A stretch of 64,000 nucleotides of DNA from Deinococcus sp. JMULE3 (GCF_013337115.1 NZ_SGWE01000004.1:868001-932000), one strand, 5' to 3'. Positions 9,692-18,079 are shown, counted from the first letter of the stretch. The notes: generated by a model from the letters alone, not told the origin. Made by a program: numbers and translations.

Positions 9692-10516
9692 ATGACCGAC
9701 GGACACGGGCCACAGGGGGACAGGCCGCAGGGGGACTGGCTGCTGCGCACGCTGGGGCAGGCGGAGGTGCTGCGCGGCGGCGTGCCGGTCGCGTGGCCCG
9801 CCCGCAGCGCCGAGGAACTGCTGTGGTACCTGCACGCGCACCCGGACGGCCGCTACCGGCACGACCTGCTGCGCGACCTGTGGGACCTGGAGGACACCCC
9901 GGCCGCCGCGAACCGCTTCCGGGTGGCGCTGCACCGCCTGCGGCACGCGCTGAACTTCCCGGAGGCCGTCACCGAGCGCGGCGGGCGGTACACGCTGCAC
10001 CCGGACCTGCTGGCGGCCAGTGACACGGCGGCGCTGCACCGGGCGCTGCGGGGTGCCCGCACGGCGCAGTTGCCCCGCGAGCAGGAGGAACTGCTGCGCC
10101 GGGCGCTGGCCTGCGCGGACGGCGAGTACCTGCCGCACCTGCGGGGCGAGTGGGTGCACGAGGCCCGGCAGGCGCACCGCGCGGCGGTCGTGGAGGCGCA
10201 CCTGACCCTGGCGCGGCTGCACTGCGCGGCGCACGAGTGCCCACTGGCCGCGCAGGACCTCGTGCGGGCCGCGCAGACCGACCCGCTGATCGGCGAGGAT
10301 CACCACCAGCGCCTGATGGCGTGCCTGGCCATGACCCAGGACCGCTACGCCGCCACCGAGTACTACCGCCGCTACCGCCAGTACCTCCTGACCGAGGTCG
10401 GGGACACGCCCCTGCCGGAAACCGTGGCGTTCGCCGAGCGGCTCAAGGACGGGGAACTGCCGTGCGTGAACGTCCCGTTCCAGCCCGCCGGGTCCACCGA
10501 TCACGGCGAACCCTGA
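9692..10516 (+). CDS. BTAD (bacterial transcriptional activator domain) protein
   Basis: The 274-residue protein begins at an ATG eight bases after a perfect AGGAGG. Residues about 18-100 look like a winged-helix/OmpR-like DNA-binding domain (RSAEELLWYLHAHPDGRYRHDLLRDLW, then ANRFRVALHRLRHAL), and residues about 115-255 form the helical BTAD repeat region (HRALRG, GEYLPHLRGEWV, MTQDRYAATEYYRRYRQYL). This matches SARP-like activators without extra ATPase or TPR parts. A target cannot be named; it is divergent from the acyl-CoA dehydrogenase gene, which is a candidate. Confidence 0.78.
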   Translation: MTDGHGPQGDRPQGDWLLRTLGQAEVLRGGVPVAWPARSAEELLWYLHAHPDGRYRHDLLRDLWDLEDTPAAANRFRVALHRLRHALNFPEAVTERGGRYTLHPDLLAASDTAALHRALRGARTAQLPREQEELLRRALACADGEYLPHLRGEWVHEARQAHRAAVVEAHLTLARLHCAAHECPLAAQDLVRAAQTDPLIGEDHHQRLMACLAMTQDRYAATEYYRRYRQYLLTEVGDTPLPETVAFAERLKDGELPCVNVPFQPAGSTDHGEP

Positions 10517-10521
10517 CGCGA

Positions 10522-10737
10522 TCAGAACCAGCGGCGTTTACTGGATTTCCCGACGACCCTCTGCGCGCCGCTGAGGACAGAGTCGATCAGGCGGTCGCGC
10601 TTGCGGGCGGCGGCGTATTTGCCGCGTTTCTTCTGGCTGGCGCGGGCGGCGACGAGCAGTTCCAGGACGACGGGCGCGGCGGCCAGGATCAGACCCAGCT
10701 TGCCGGATCTGCCTTTCGTGCGGGTGCGGTTCTTCAT
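10522..10737 (-). CDS. Small basic single-helix membrane protein
   Basis: This 71-residue protein has a basic N-terminus (MKNRTRTKGRSGK), one hydrophobic helix (LGLILAAAPVVLELLVA) and a strongly basic tail (QKKRGKYAAARKRDR, KSSKRRW). The topology suggests a membrane-anchored protein with cytoplasmic positive charge. I do not recognise a family. It ends five bases from the convergent BTAD gene. Confidence 0.55.
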   Translation of the reverse strand: MKNRTRTKGRSGKLGLILAAAPVVLELLVAARASQKKRGKYAAARKRDRLIDSVLSGAQRVVGKSSKRRWF

Positions 10738-10814
10738 GCGTTCCAGTACGGGGGTCGCCACCCGGTGGTTCCCGGCGAGGTGTGAACAGCGGATGGACTC
10801 AGCGGGCCATGTGT

Positions 10815-11591
10815 TCAGCGGGCCGCGTGGCATCCGCCCGTGAGTTCCGGACGGTACTCGAAGTGCATGGTGTCCAGGTGGTACCAGCGGCCCCCCCAGA
10901 TCCAGCCGTGCCGCTCGAAGGTGTGGACCAGTCCCGCCGGAAACGCGTTGCGCCAGGGAATGCCGCGCTGGCCCTCGCGGGAGCCGCTCCACTGCCAGTA
11001 CGCGGCGCGGGCGGTGTTCAGGTCGATGGCCGCGCCGAACGAGTGGACGCTGCGCCGGGGCGTGCCCGCCACCGTGCGCCACAGGAACGTGCCGGCGCTG
11101 GGCGTGAGGAGGGCGCGCCACTCCGGGTGCGTGGCGAGCTCGGCGGCGACGGCCCGCAGCGAGTCAGCCACGCCGTTCACGCGCGTGACCCGCAGCGGCT
11201 GCCCGAACCAGTCCACGGTCACGAGGCTGGCGCGCACGGCAGCTTCGGAGGCGCCGTACATCTTCCGCAGCAGGGGTTCGAATCGCGTGCGGCCCGGATC
11301 GCTCAGGTACGCGGGGGCGGTCAGGGGCGCGCAGGCGGGGTACGCGGCGTCCAGCTGATCCAGCAGGCCCGGTGCGTCCAGCCGCGCCGGGTACGTGGTG
11401 GCGGCGCTGCGGGTCAGGGGCATGCGCGTGCCGTCGCGCCACACGAGCGCGTTGCCGTCCACCCCGCGCAGGAACGCCGGGTAGGCCGCCACCAGCCGCT
11501 TCACGGCCGTGGATTCGGCGGGCGTCAGGGCAGTCGCCCCACCCAGACCCAGGGCCAGCCCCAGGCTCCAGAACCGGACAGCACTGATCAC
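10815..11591 (-). CDS. Secreted M15-family peptidase (D-Ala-D-Ala carboxypeptidase-like)
   Basis: A 258-residue exported protein with a GTG start and signal peptide (about residues 1-21). Near residue 180 the run SVHSFGAAIDLN has the H-x(6)-D zinc-ligand arrangement of M15/VanY peptidases, and YHLDTMHFEYRPEL supplies the last His ligand (MHFEY). WQWSGSREGQ-x-IPW and ERHGWIWGGRWYHLD are also family-like. It likely trims peptidoglycan peptides or acts as an endopeptidase at the envelope. A -10 hexamer six bases before the GTG supports that start. Confidence 0.88.
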   Translation of the reverse strand: MISAVRFWSLGLALGLGGATALTPAESTAVKRLVAAYPAFLRGVDGNALVWRDGTRMPLTRSAATTYPARLDAPGLLDQLDAAYPACAPLTAPAYLSDPGRTRFEPLLRKMYGASEAAVRASLVTVDWFGQPLRVTRVNGVADSLRAVAAELATHPEWRALLTPSAGTFLWRTVAGTPRRSVHSFGAAIDLNTARAAYWQWSGSREGQRGIPWRNAFPAGLVHTFERHGWIWGGRWYHLDTMHFEYRPELTGGCHAAR

Positions 11592-11597
11592 CGCCTC

Positions 11598-11603
11598 AGC
11601 GTA
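11598..11603 (-). promoter_or_regulatory. -10 element (TACGCT) of a likely leaderless promoter
   Basis: TACGCT ends six bases before the GTG at 11591 of the M15 peptidase gene. Confidence 0.45.
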
Positions 11604-11755
11604 ACGCCCCGTTAACGGCCATGGGCGCAGAGTGATCCCGTGCCTGAACGGTGGCCGGGGCAGGAGCCCGGGCCTGTCACTGCTGCCGCGCGGCGCATCC
11701 GACTTCTCTTTCGTTCTCTCCTGAAAGTCGTCACGCCGTGACGCAAAGGCAGCCC

Positions 11756-12163
11756 ATGACCAACTACCCCCTGGCCAACTTCACCGGTTCCTGCGGCGAG
11801 TCCTCCACCCGAGGCCAACCCAACTCCGTGACCTGCCCGCGCGGCATGCAGCCCAACGAGGCCGCCGCCATCGACGGGAACACCGACCTGTCCACCTGCA
11901 TGGTCGCCAACGGCGGCGCGAAGGTGTACGGCATCACCCTGACCGGTTCGCCCGGCATCTACGACTACGTCGTGAACGTGGACGCGCAGGGCCCCAGCGG
12001 CTTCGGCAGCGGCAGCATGTACCTGGCGTTCACGGATCAGTCCGGGGACACGTACTACCTGTCGATCTACAGCAGTACCCGTTCGGTACACACGGTGCGG
12101 TTCAACAGCCAGCAGCCGGCCATCACGAAGATGTGGTGGAGCGACTACAGCTTCGACGTGTAA
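11756..12163 (+). CDS. Unknown aromatic-rich beta protein
   Basis: The 135-residue product lacks a signal peptide and membrane segment and is rich in Ser, Gly, Thr, Tyr and Trp. It alternates like a beta sandwich: GIYDYVVNVDAQGPSG, MYLAFTDQSGDTYYL, HTVRFNSQQPAI, and it ends ITKMWWSDYSFDV. Three Cys lie in the first half. I do not recognise it; the shape recalls small lectin- or toxin-like beta proteins, but nothing proves that. The ATG has AAAGG seven bases upstream; an in-frame GTG at 11738 is an alternative. A very strong terminator follows. Confidence 0.65.
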   Translation: MTNYPLANFTGSCGESSTRGQPNSVTCPRGMQPNEAAAIDGNTDLSTCMVANGGAKVYGITLTGSPGIYDYVVNVDAQGPSGFGSGSMYLAFTDQSGDTYYLSIYSSTRSVHTVRFNSQQPAITKMWWSDYSFDV

Positions 12164-12175
12164 ACCACCCCAACT

Positions 12176-12210
12176 GAAGCGCGCCGCCCCACGTTCGGGC
12201 GGCGCGCTTC
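12176..12210. terminator. Strong hairpin terminator
   Basis: GAAGCGCGCCGCCC (12176-12189) and its exact complement at 12197-12210 form a 14-base stem with a seven-base loop. It ends the aromatic-rich protein gene and touches the stop of the convergent gene at 12209. Confidence 0.8.
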
Positions 12211-12589
12211 ATTCGGCCCGCTCGGGCGGGAGGAACTGCGCCCGCGCCGCCGGGCTTCCCAGCACGTCCGGCGGGTAGAAGGCGTGCAGGTACGCCGGGT
12301 CGAGCAGGTGCGGCGTGCTGGCCTCGAAGGCCTCCCAGTCCTCCGCCCGGTCGCGGTGGTCGAGCACCGCGAAGAACCACGCGACGGTCAGCGTCTCGCT
12401 GTACTTGCCCTGCAGGCCCATGCTGGTGGCCAGGTCACGCAGTCCGGTGCGGAATTCCGCCAGGGCGGCCAGCGCGGGCCGGTCCCGCAGGAGGTGCCAC
12501 GCCACGAACAGGTGCGCGGCGTGATTGAAGCGCCCGTAGCGGGCGGTGGCCTGCGCGAAGGCGCGTTTGAACGGGGTCATGCGGTGCAT
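12209..12589 (-). CDS. Conserved-looking hypothetical protein, last gene of the SoxR operon
   Basis: A 126-residue soluble helical protein. FNHAAHLFVAWHLL near residue 22 and GKYSETLTVAWFF near residue 62 resemble a widespread family of small unnamed helical proteins with an FxHxxH...AW core; no function is known. A second in-frame ATG three codons in is an equally good start. It starts four bases after the stop of the GNAT gene, so it is probably cotranscribed with the GNAT and SoxR-like genes. Confidence 0.65.
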   Translation of the reverse strand: MHRMTPFKRAFAQATARYGRFNHAAHLFVAWHLLRDRPALAALAEFRTGLRDLATSMGLQGKYSETLTVAWFFAVLDHRDRAEDWEAFEASTPHLLDPAYLHAFYPPDVLGSPAARAQFLPPERAE

Positions 12590-12593
12590 TCTC

Positions 12594-13058
12594 TCAGTCG
12601 CGCAGGGTGAGGGTCATCTCGTGCGGGCTGGCCGTAAAGCCCAGCCCGGCGTACAGGGAGCGGGCCATGTCGCTGCTGCCCAGGCTGACGCGCGTGACGC
12701 CCCGCGCGCGCAGCGCGTCCAGGCAAGTGGTGACCAGGGTGCGGGCGTGCCCGGCGCGGCGGCAGTCGGGGTGCGTCCAGACGTTCACGATCCGCGCCCG
12801 CCACGGTTGCGGGTCGCCGCGCGTGGGCCCCCAGTGCAGCAGGGTCACGCCCGCCCCGGCGATCACCTCGGCCCCGTCCCCCAGCAGGAACCCCAGGTAC
12901 AGTCCGTCCCGGATGGCCTGCGCGACCCACGCGGCGTACGCGGGCCGCTCGGGGAGGTCGCGGGCGTCCGGGTAGCGGTGCGCGGCGATGGTGTGGGCGT
13001 CGCCGGGCCTGACGGGCCGGAGGGTGAGGGGCCGAAAGGTGGTGGGCTGGGGCGTCAC
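12594..13058 (-). CDS. GNAT family N-acetyltransferase
   Basis: The 154-residue protein shows the GNAT core in its second half: VNVWTHPDCRRAGHARTLV is the acetyl-CoA binding loop (R-x-x-G-x-A), and SDMARSLYAGLGF is the C-terminal strand-helix. The GTG start overlaps the SoxR-like stop codon as GTGA, which fixes the start and shows translational coupling. Substrate unknown. Position behind a redox-type MerR regulator suggests it belongs to an oxidative or electrophile stress response, which is inference. Confidence 0.82.
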   Translation of the reverse strand: MTPQPTTFRPLTLRPVRPGDAHTIAAHRYPDARDLPERPAYAAWVAQAIRDGLYLGFLLGDGAEVIAGAGVTLLHWGPTRGDPQPWRARIVNVWTHPDCRRAGHARTLVTTCLDALRARGVTRVSLGSSDMARSLYAGLGFTASPHEMTLTLRD

Positions 13059-13495
13059 CGGTCCCCCAGGAGCTGACTGCCGCCGGGCAGGGTGCGGCCC
13101 ACGCGGTCGCCGGGGTTGTGCAGCGCGCAGCGGTCCAGGCTGAGGCACCCGCAGGCGATGCAGCCCTCCAGGTCGTCGCGCAGGCGGGTCAGGGTGTCGA
13201 TGCGGGCGTTCAGGGTGTCACGCCACGTGGCGGACAGGGCCGCCCAGTCCTGCGCGCTGGGGGGTCGTGCACCGCGGAGGGTGCTCAGCGCCTCGCGGAT
13301 CTCGGCGAGGGGCACGCCGACGCGGGCGGCGGCGCGGATGAACGCGAGGCGGCGCAGCGTGTCGGGCGCGTAGCGGCGCTGGTTGCCGCCGGTGCGCGCG
13401 GCGCTGATCAGGCCCTCGCGTTCGTAGTGGTGGAGGCTGGGAACGCTCAGGCCGCTGCGCGCGGCGAGCTGGGCGGGCGTGAGGGGCTCGGGCAT
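13055..13495 (-). CDS. soxR: SoxR-like MerR-family redox regulator
   Basis: The 146-residue protein has an N-terminal MerR helix-turn-helix (TPAQLAARSGLSVPSLHHYEREGLI, residues about 5-30, then GNQRRYAPDTLRRLAFI), a dimerisation helix, and a C-terminal CIACGCLSLDRC motif with the C-x2-C-x-C-x5-C spacing that holds the [2Fe-2S] cluster in SoxR, followed by ALHNPGD. It should sense redox-cycling compounds and activate transcription by untwisting a long-spacer promoter. A matching operator lies 20 bases upstream of its start. It leads a coupled operon with GNAT and hypothetical genes. Confidence 0.92.
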   Translation of the reverse strand: MPEPLTPAQLAARSGLSVPSLHHYEREGLISAARTGGNQRRYAPDTLRRLAFIRAAARVGVPLAEIREALSTLRGARPPSAQDWAALSATWRDTLNARIDTLTRLRDDLEGCIACGCLSLDRCALHNPGDRVGRTLPGGSQLLGDR

Positions 13496-13511
13496 GGGGG
13501 GCCTCCGGGAT

Positions 13512-13542
13512 TTGACCTCAAGTTGACTTGAGGTTCTACCAT
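13512..13542 (+). promoter_or_regulatory. SoxR-type promoter with sox box
   Basis: The perfect dyad ACCTCAAGT-TG-ACTTGAGGT (13515-13534) differs from the E. coli soxS box core by one central base. On the plus strand TTGACC (13512-13517) and TACCAT (13537-13542) are separated by 19 bases, the overlong spacer typical of MerR-family promoters. It faces the VOC gene; the same dyad also lies upstream of the soxR-like gene on the other strand. Confidence 0.88.
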
Positions 13543-13640
13543 TCCAGTATGCGACGCCCACCCCTGCCCTGCGTCCCCCTCCCCTGCCACCTCGGCCGCC
13601 CGTGACCTCGACCCGCGCCCCACCCACACCGGAGGTCTCC

Positions 13641-14057
13641 ATGATGACCACCCCCAGCCTCTCCCCCACCCACCACGTGCGGCTGGCGCGGCCCAGCCTG
13701 GACCTGGACGCCGCGCAGCGCTTCTACGCGGACGGCCTGGGCCTGCGGGTGCTGCACCGCAGTTCGCACGACGAGTTCGCCGCGCTGCTGATGCTGGGTC
13801 TGCCCGGCGCCGCGTGGCACCTGGAACTCACGCAGGCGCATCACGTGCACGTACCGCCCACGCCGACCGGGGAGGACCTGCTCGTGATCTACCTGAACGG
13901 TCCGGTCCCGCCGGAGCTGATCGGGCGGCTGGAGGCCCACGGGGGCACGCGCGTCCCGGCGCTGAACCCCTACTGGGACCGCTGGGGCGTGACGATCCGT
14001 GACCCGGACGGCTACCGGCTGGTGCTGTGTGAGCGGGGCTGGAGCAACGGCCCGTGA
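13641..14057 (+). CDS. VOC (glyoxalase/bleomycin resistance) family protein
   Basis: A 138-residue single VOC-like protein. It opens HHVRLARPSLDLDAAQRFYADGLGLRVL, the usual first half-motif, and closes with WGVTIRDPDGYRLVLCER, the second. Family members are metal-dependent lyases, dioxygenases or drug-binding proteins; the substrate is not evident. GGAGGT lies four bases before the ATG, and a second ATG follows at once. It is driven by a SoxR-type promoter, so a role in detoxifying redox-cycling or electrophilic compounds is likely. Confidence 0.87.
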   Translation: MMTTPSLSPTHHVRLARPSLDLDAAQRFYADGLGLRVLHRSSHDEFAALLMLGLPGAAWHLELTQAHHVHVPPTPTGEDLLVIYLNGPVPPELIGRLEAHGGTRVPALNPYWDRWGVTIRDPDGYRLVLCERGWSNGP

Positions 14058-14087
14058 CAGAATCCTGCCCATGATCCCGGGAGTCGA

Positions 14088-14609
14088 ATGATCTTCGTGG
14101 CGCTGCTGCACGCCGTGAACCTGGGCGCGACACGCAAGGTGCCCATGGCGGACCTGCGCGCCCTGCTGACCGGGCTGGGACTGGAGGGGGTACGGACGTA
14201 CATCCAGAGCGGGAACGCCGTGTTCGAGGCGGAACCCGACCCGGCGCTGCGCGGGCAGCTGGAGGACGCGCTCGGGGCCCGCTTCGGGTTTCCGGTCCCG
14301 GTGACGCTCCGCACCGCCCCCGAGTGGCACGAGGCGGCCCAGGGCTGCCCGGCCCACCTGCGAAACGAACCGGTGGTCCTGGCGTTCCTGCGCGACCCGC
14401 CCGACCCGGCGCGCGTGGAGGCCCTGCGCGGGCGGGACGTGACCCCAGAACGCTGGGAGGTCGCGGGGGGAACGCTGTACCAGACGGTCCCGGACGGCGT
14501 GCGGAACCTGCGGCTGTCCGCCGCCGTGATCGAGCGCCACCTGGGGGTGAAGGTCACGGTCCGGAACGAGCGGACTGTGCAGGCCATCGCGGCGATGCTG
14601 GACACCTGA
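14088..14609 (+). CDS. DUF1697 family protein
   Basis: The 173-residue protein matches the DUF1697 layout: an N-terminal LLHAVNLGATRKVPMADLRALLTGLGLEGV (usually LLRGINVGGxxxxxMxxLR), then TYIQSGNAVFE, and a C-terminal VTVRNERTVQAIAAML. Function of the family is unknown; it is a small cytoplasmic alpha/beta protein. It begins 30 bases after the VOC gene and may share its SoxR-controlled transcript. Confidence 0.85.
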   Translation: MIFVALLHAVNLGATRKVPMADLRALLTGLGLEGVRTYIQSGNAVFEAEPDPALRGQLEDALGARFGFPVPVTLRTAPEWHEAAQGCPAHLRNEPVVLAFLRDPPDPARVEALRGRDVTPERWEVAGGTLYQTVPDGVRNLRLSAAVIERHLGVKVTVRNERTVQAIAAMLDT

Positions 14610-14633
14610 ACCGCGCCGGACGCGTGGGTGCTC

Positions 14634-14639
14634 TAGCCT
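14634..14639 (+). promoter_or_regulatory. -10 element (TAGCCT) of a likely leaderless promoter
   Basis: TAGCCT ends five bases before the ATG at 14645 of the EamA gene. Confidence 0.4.
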
Positions 14640-14644
14640 GCCGC

Positions 14645-15571
14645 ATGGCCCGCCTGCGATTCGCGCCCGCCGCCTTCCTGTCGGCGGCGCCGCTGCTGTT
14701 CGTGCTGCTCTGGAGCACCGGGTTCCTGGGCACCAAGGGCGCGGCGCGCAACGCGGACCCCTTCGCGTACCTGACGGTGCGTTTCGTGCTGGCCGCCGCG
14801 CTGATGGCGCTGCTGACAGCCGCGCTGCGCGCCCCGTGGCCCACGCGGGCGCAGGCGGGCCGCGCGGCCGTGACGGGCCTGCTGCTGCACGCCGGGTACC
14901 TGGGCGGCGTGACGACCGCCATCTGGCTGGGCCTCCCGGCGGGCGTGACGAGCGTGCTGGTGGGCGTGCAACCCCTCCTGACGGGCCTGCTGTCGTGGCC
15001 GGTGCTGGGCGAACGGGTCACGGCGCGGCAGTGGGCGGGGCTCGGCTTAGGCTTCGCGGGCGTGCTGCTGGTCATGGAAGGCCGACTCGGCGGGAACCTG
15101 CACGGGTCGCTGGGCAGTCCCGCCGCGCTGGGAGCCGCGGGCTTCGCGCTGCTGTGCACCACGGCGGGCACCCTCTACCAGCGGCGCGCCGGGGCGGACA
15201 TGCCGCTGCTGGGCGGCACGACCGCGCAGTACGTCGCGAGCGCCGCCGCGCTGGGCCTGATCACCCTGGCACGCGGGGGCGGCGAGATCCACTGGAACGC
15301 GGAATTCATCCTGTCCCTGACGTGGCTGGTGCTGGTCCTGTCGGTCGGCGCGATCCTGCTGCTCATGCGGCTGCTGCGCGACCTCCCGGCGGCGCGCGTG
15401 AACAGCCTGTTCTACCTGGTGCCGCCCCTGACTGTGCTGGAAAGCTGGCTGCTGTTCGGCGAACGCCTCAGTACGGTGTCGCTGGGCGGACTCGCGCTGT
15501 GCGTCGCGGGGGTCGCGCTGGCCGCCACCACGCCCCGCCGCGCCCCCGCACCGGACCCTGCCCGCGACTGA
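14645..15571 (+). CDS. EamA/DMT-superfamily transporter
   Basis: The 308-residue protein has ten hydrophobic segments arranged as two EamA repeats. The first repeat contains LLWSTGFLGTKGAARNADPFAYLTVRF and GVQPLLTGLLSWPVLGERVTARQWAGLGLGFAGVLLV; the second ends LVPPLTVLESWLLFGERLSTVSLGGLALCVAGVAL. This is the drug/metabolite exporter signature. The cargo is not predictable. The ATG follows a -10 hexamer by five bases, supporting this start rather than an upstream in-frame one. Confidence 0.92.
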   Translation: MARLRFAPAAFLSAAPLLFVLLWSTGFLGTKGAARNADPFAYLTVRFVLAAALMALLTAALRAPWPTRAQAGRAAVTGLLLHAGYLGGVTTAIWLGLPAGVTSVLVGVQPLLTGLLSWPVLGERVTARQWAGLGLGFAGVLLVMEGRLGGNLHGSLGSPAALGAAGFALLCTTAGTLYQRRAGADMPLLGGTTAQYVASAAALGLITLARGGGEIHWNAEFILSLTWLVLVLSVGAILLLMRLLRDLPAARVNSLFYLVPPLTVLESWLLFGERLSTVSLGGLALCVAGVALAATTPRRAPAPDPARD

Positions 15572-15679
15572 TCCGGCCCGCAACTGACCCGCTGACCTCT
15601 GACGACACGTCAGGTTTCTGTAGGTGCCGTGCGCTAGCCTGCAGTCCCGAGACCAATCTGGGAAGGAAGCCGTGACGGA

Positions 15680-17946
15680 ATGACGATCCACGCCGCCAAC
15701 GTCCGCATCTACGAGAAGCGGACCGAAACTGCCCTGCTGGCCGCAGTGGCCCTGCACGCCGCGCTGGTCCTCGCGGCTGGTCACCTGCCGGGCCGCGCCT
15801 GGATCACCGGCGGCGCGTACCTGCTGGGCCTGCTCACCTGCGTCCTCGTGACCGCCGGTGCGGCCCGCGGCGGTCACCCCGCGCAGCGGCCCCTGCTGCG
15901 CCGCTTCACGCTGGCGCTGGGCGCGCTGCTGCTGGGCGACGCCATCACCCTCAGCTTCGAACTGCGCGGCCTGCCCATCCCGGCCCTGGGCGTCGCGGAC
16001 ACCCTGTACGGCGCGTACTACCTGCTGATGGCCTGGGGCCTGCTGAAACTCACGCGGCTACGCCTGAGATCCCTGCGGACCATCGCCATGATCCTCGACA
16101 GCCTGATCGTCATGGTCATCCTGGGCACCCTGTGCTGGACGTTCCTGCTCACCGGGAACGTCCCACTGCACGCGGCAGGCGCCGTGTACATGACGCTGGA
16201 CCTCGCCCTGATCGCCGTCGGGCTGCTGGCCCTGCGTCAGCAGCGCCTGAGCGTCCCCGTCGCGCTGATCTGCGCCGGACTGGCCCTGATCGTCGGCGGG
16301 GACCTGCACTACGCCGTGCTGGGCAGCTACGCGTCCGGGGACCGCGCGGACTTCCTGTACCTGTGGGGCACCGCCCTGCAGGCCCTGGGCCTCTGGCAGC
16401 GCCGCGAGCAGTCCGTGCGGGGCGTCCAGTGGCGCCCCCCCCGGCCCGTGCGCGTGTGGCTGGCGGCCTTCCCATACCTGGCGGGCGGCCTGACCTGCGC
16501 CGCGCTGCTCCTCGCCCGGCCCACACCCGTCACGCTGTGGGGCGCCGCGCTGACGTTCCTGCTCGTCCTGATCCGCCAGAGCACCGTGCTGGAGGAAAAC
16601 CGCCTGCTGGCCCGCAAGCTGCGGCACTCCGCGGCGGAACTCGAGCGGCGCGGCGCGCGGCTGCGGCATCAGGCGCGGCACGACACCCTGACCGGCCTGC
16701 CCAACCGCAGCGAGTTCGAGGACCAGCTGCGCGCGGCCCTGAGTGGCCCCGCCGCCGTGATGTTCATCGACCTGGACGGCTTCAAGGACGTGAACGACAC
16801 CTTCGGGCACCCGGTCGGGGACGAGCTGCTGCGGCTGGTCACGGCGCGGCTCCAGGCGCACCTCCCGGCGCGCGCCACGCTGGCCCGCGTGGGCGGCGAC
16901 GAGTTCACGCTGGTCCTCCCCGGCGCGGACGAACGGCAGGCCATGCACGCCGCGCGGCAACTGCTGGGCAGCCTGCGCGACCCCGTGCCGCTCGTCGGCC
17001 TGAGCCTCCAGGTGTCCGCGTCCATCGGCGTGAGCCTCGCCCCGCGCGACGGCACGGACGTCACGACCCTGCAGCGACGCGCCGACACCGCCATGTACCA
17101 CGCCAAACGCAGCGGACGGCAACAGGTGCAGCTGTTCACACCCAGCCTGGACGAGCAACGCCGCGAACGCCTGATTCTCGAAGCGGCCCTGCGCCGCGCC
17201 CTGACCGGCGACGAGTTCACCCTGCACTACCAGCCGCAGCTGCGCGGCCCGCACCTGGAAAGCGTCGAGGCGCTGCTGCGCTGGACCGCGCCGGACCTGG
17301 GCACCGTCACGCCCGGCCGGTTCATTCCGGTCGCGGAACAGTGCGGCCTGATCCTCCCGCTGGGCCGCTGGGTGCGTGAACGGGCCTGTGAGCAGGCCGC
17401 CGCGTGGCACCGGCAGGGCCGCGCCCTGCGGGTCGCGGTGAACGTCTCCCCGCTGGAGTTCGCGCAGCCGGACTTCGTGCCGCACGTGCAGGACCTGCTG
17501 GCGCGCCTGGACCTGCCCGCGCACCTGCTGGAACTGGAGGTCACCGAGGGCGTCCTCGTGCAGGACCTCACGGGCACCGCCGCGAAACTCCGCGAGCTGC
17601 GCGCCGCCGGGGTCCGCATCAGCGTGGATGATTTCGGCGTGCAGCACGCGTCCCTGAGCGCCCTGATGGCCCTGCCGGCCGACGTGCTGAAACTCGACCG
17701 GAGCTTCCTGACCGGGCCCGGCGGTGGGGCGCGCCCGCCGCCGGACCGCAGGTGCTGCGCGCCGTGCACACCCTGGGCCGCGAACTGAACCTCGACGTGC
17801 TCGCCGAAGGCGTCGAGACGCCCGAGCAGCACGCCATGCTGCGCGACCTGGGCTTCGAGTACATGCAGGGCTTCCTGTTCTCCCCCGCCCTGCCCCCGAA
17901 GGAACTGGACGCGTGGCGCGCCGGGCGGCTGATGGTTGATGGTTGA
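15680..17946 (+). pseudogene. Membrane GGDEF-EAL protein with a one-base frameshift in the EAL domain
   Basis: The reading frame has about nine membrane helices (residues about 15-310), a GGDEF domain with intact RVGGDEF near residue 404, and an EAL domain starting with VEALLRW near 528. At the run GGGG (17726-17729) the frame breaks: the first frame ends at 17788, whereas the expected continuation (VLRAVHTLGRELNLDVLAEGVETPEQ and the C-terminal helix) is read in the next frame to 17946. Restoring one G gives a normal EAL domain. Loss would remove the C-terminal third of the phosphodiesterase domain. Real mutation and sequencing error are both possible. The end of the gene runs into a TGATGGT tandem repeat. 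Confidence 0.85.
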
Positions 17947-17957
17947 TGGTTGATGGT
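17930..17957. repeat. TGATGGT heptamer, four tandem copies
   Basis: Four perfect copies of the seven-base unit occupy the last codons, stop and 3' flank of the GGDEF-EAL gene. Copy-number change would alter the last residues and the stop position. Confidence 0.9.
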
Positions 17958-17997
17958 CAACAGCGTGTACGCGCCGGACCCGCCCACAGCAAGCCGA

Positions 17998-18030
17998 CCC
18001 ACTCCCCACTGCCCACAACCCACTTCCCCC
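17998..18030 (-). repeat. C-tract heptamer repeat, G-quadruplex motif on the minus strand
   Basis: Runs of C at 17998-18000, 18004-18007, 18012-18014, 18019-18021 and 18026-18030 are separated by three- or four-base loops (ACT, ACTG, ACAA, ACTT). The minus strand therefore has five G runs of at least three. It lies 58 bases before the AAA+ gene start. Confidence 0.75.
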
Positions 18031-18073
18031 TTCATTCCCAGCAGGTCGCACATTCCCGCCCGGGGGTGCGTGG

Positions 18074-18079
18074 TACGTT
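18074..18079 (+). promoter_or_regulatory. -10-like element (TACGTT) for the AAA+ gene
   Basis: TACGTT ends nine bases before the ATG at 18089 with no Shine-Dalgarno between them. Confidence 0.3.

Noticed and set aside
11276..11287. GGGGTTCGAATC, which looks like a tRNA T-arm
   Set aside because: It lies inside the M15 peptidase gene in the codons for RFEPLL, and no acceptor or anticodon stems fit around it.
17930..18030. CRISPR-like array
   Set aside because: The repeats are only seven bases and directly tandem, with no spacers and no cas genes.
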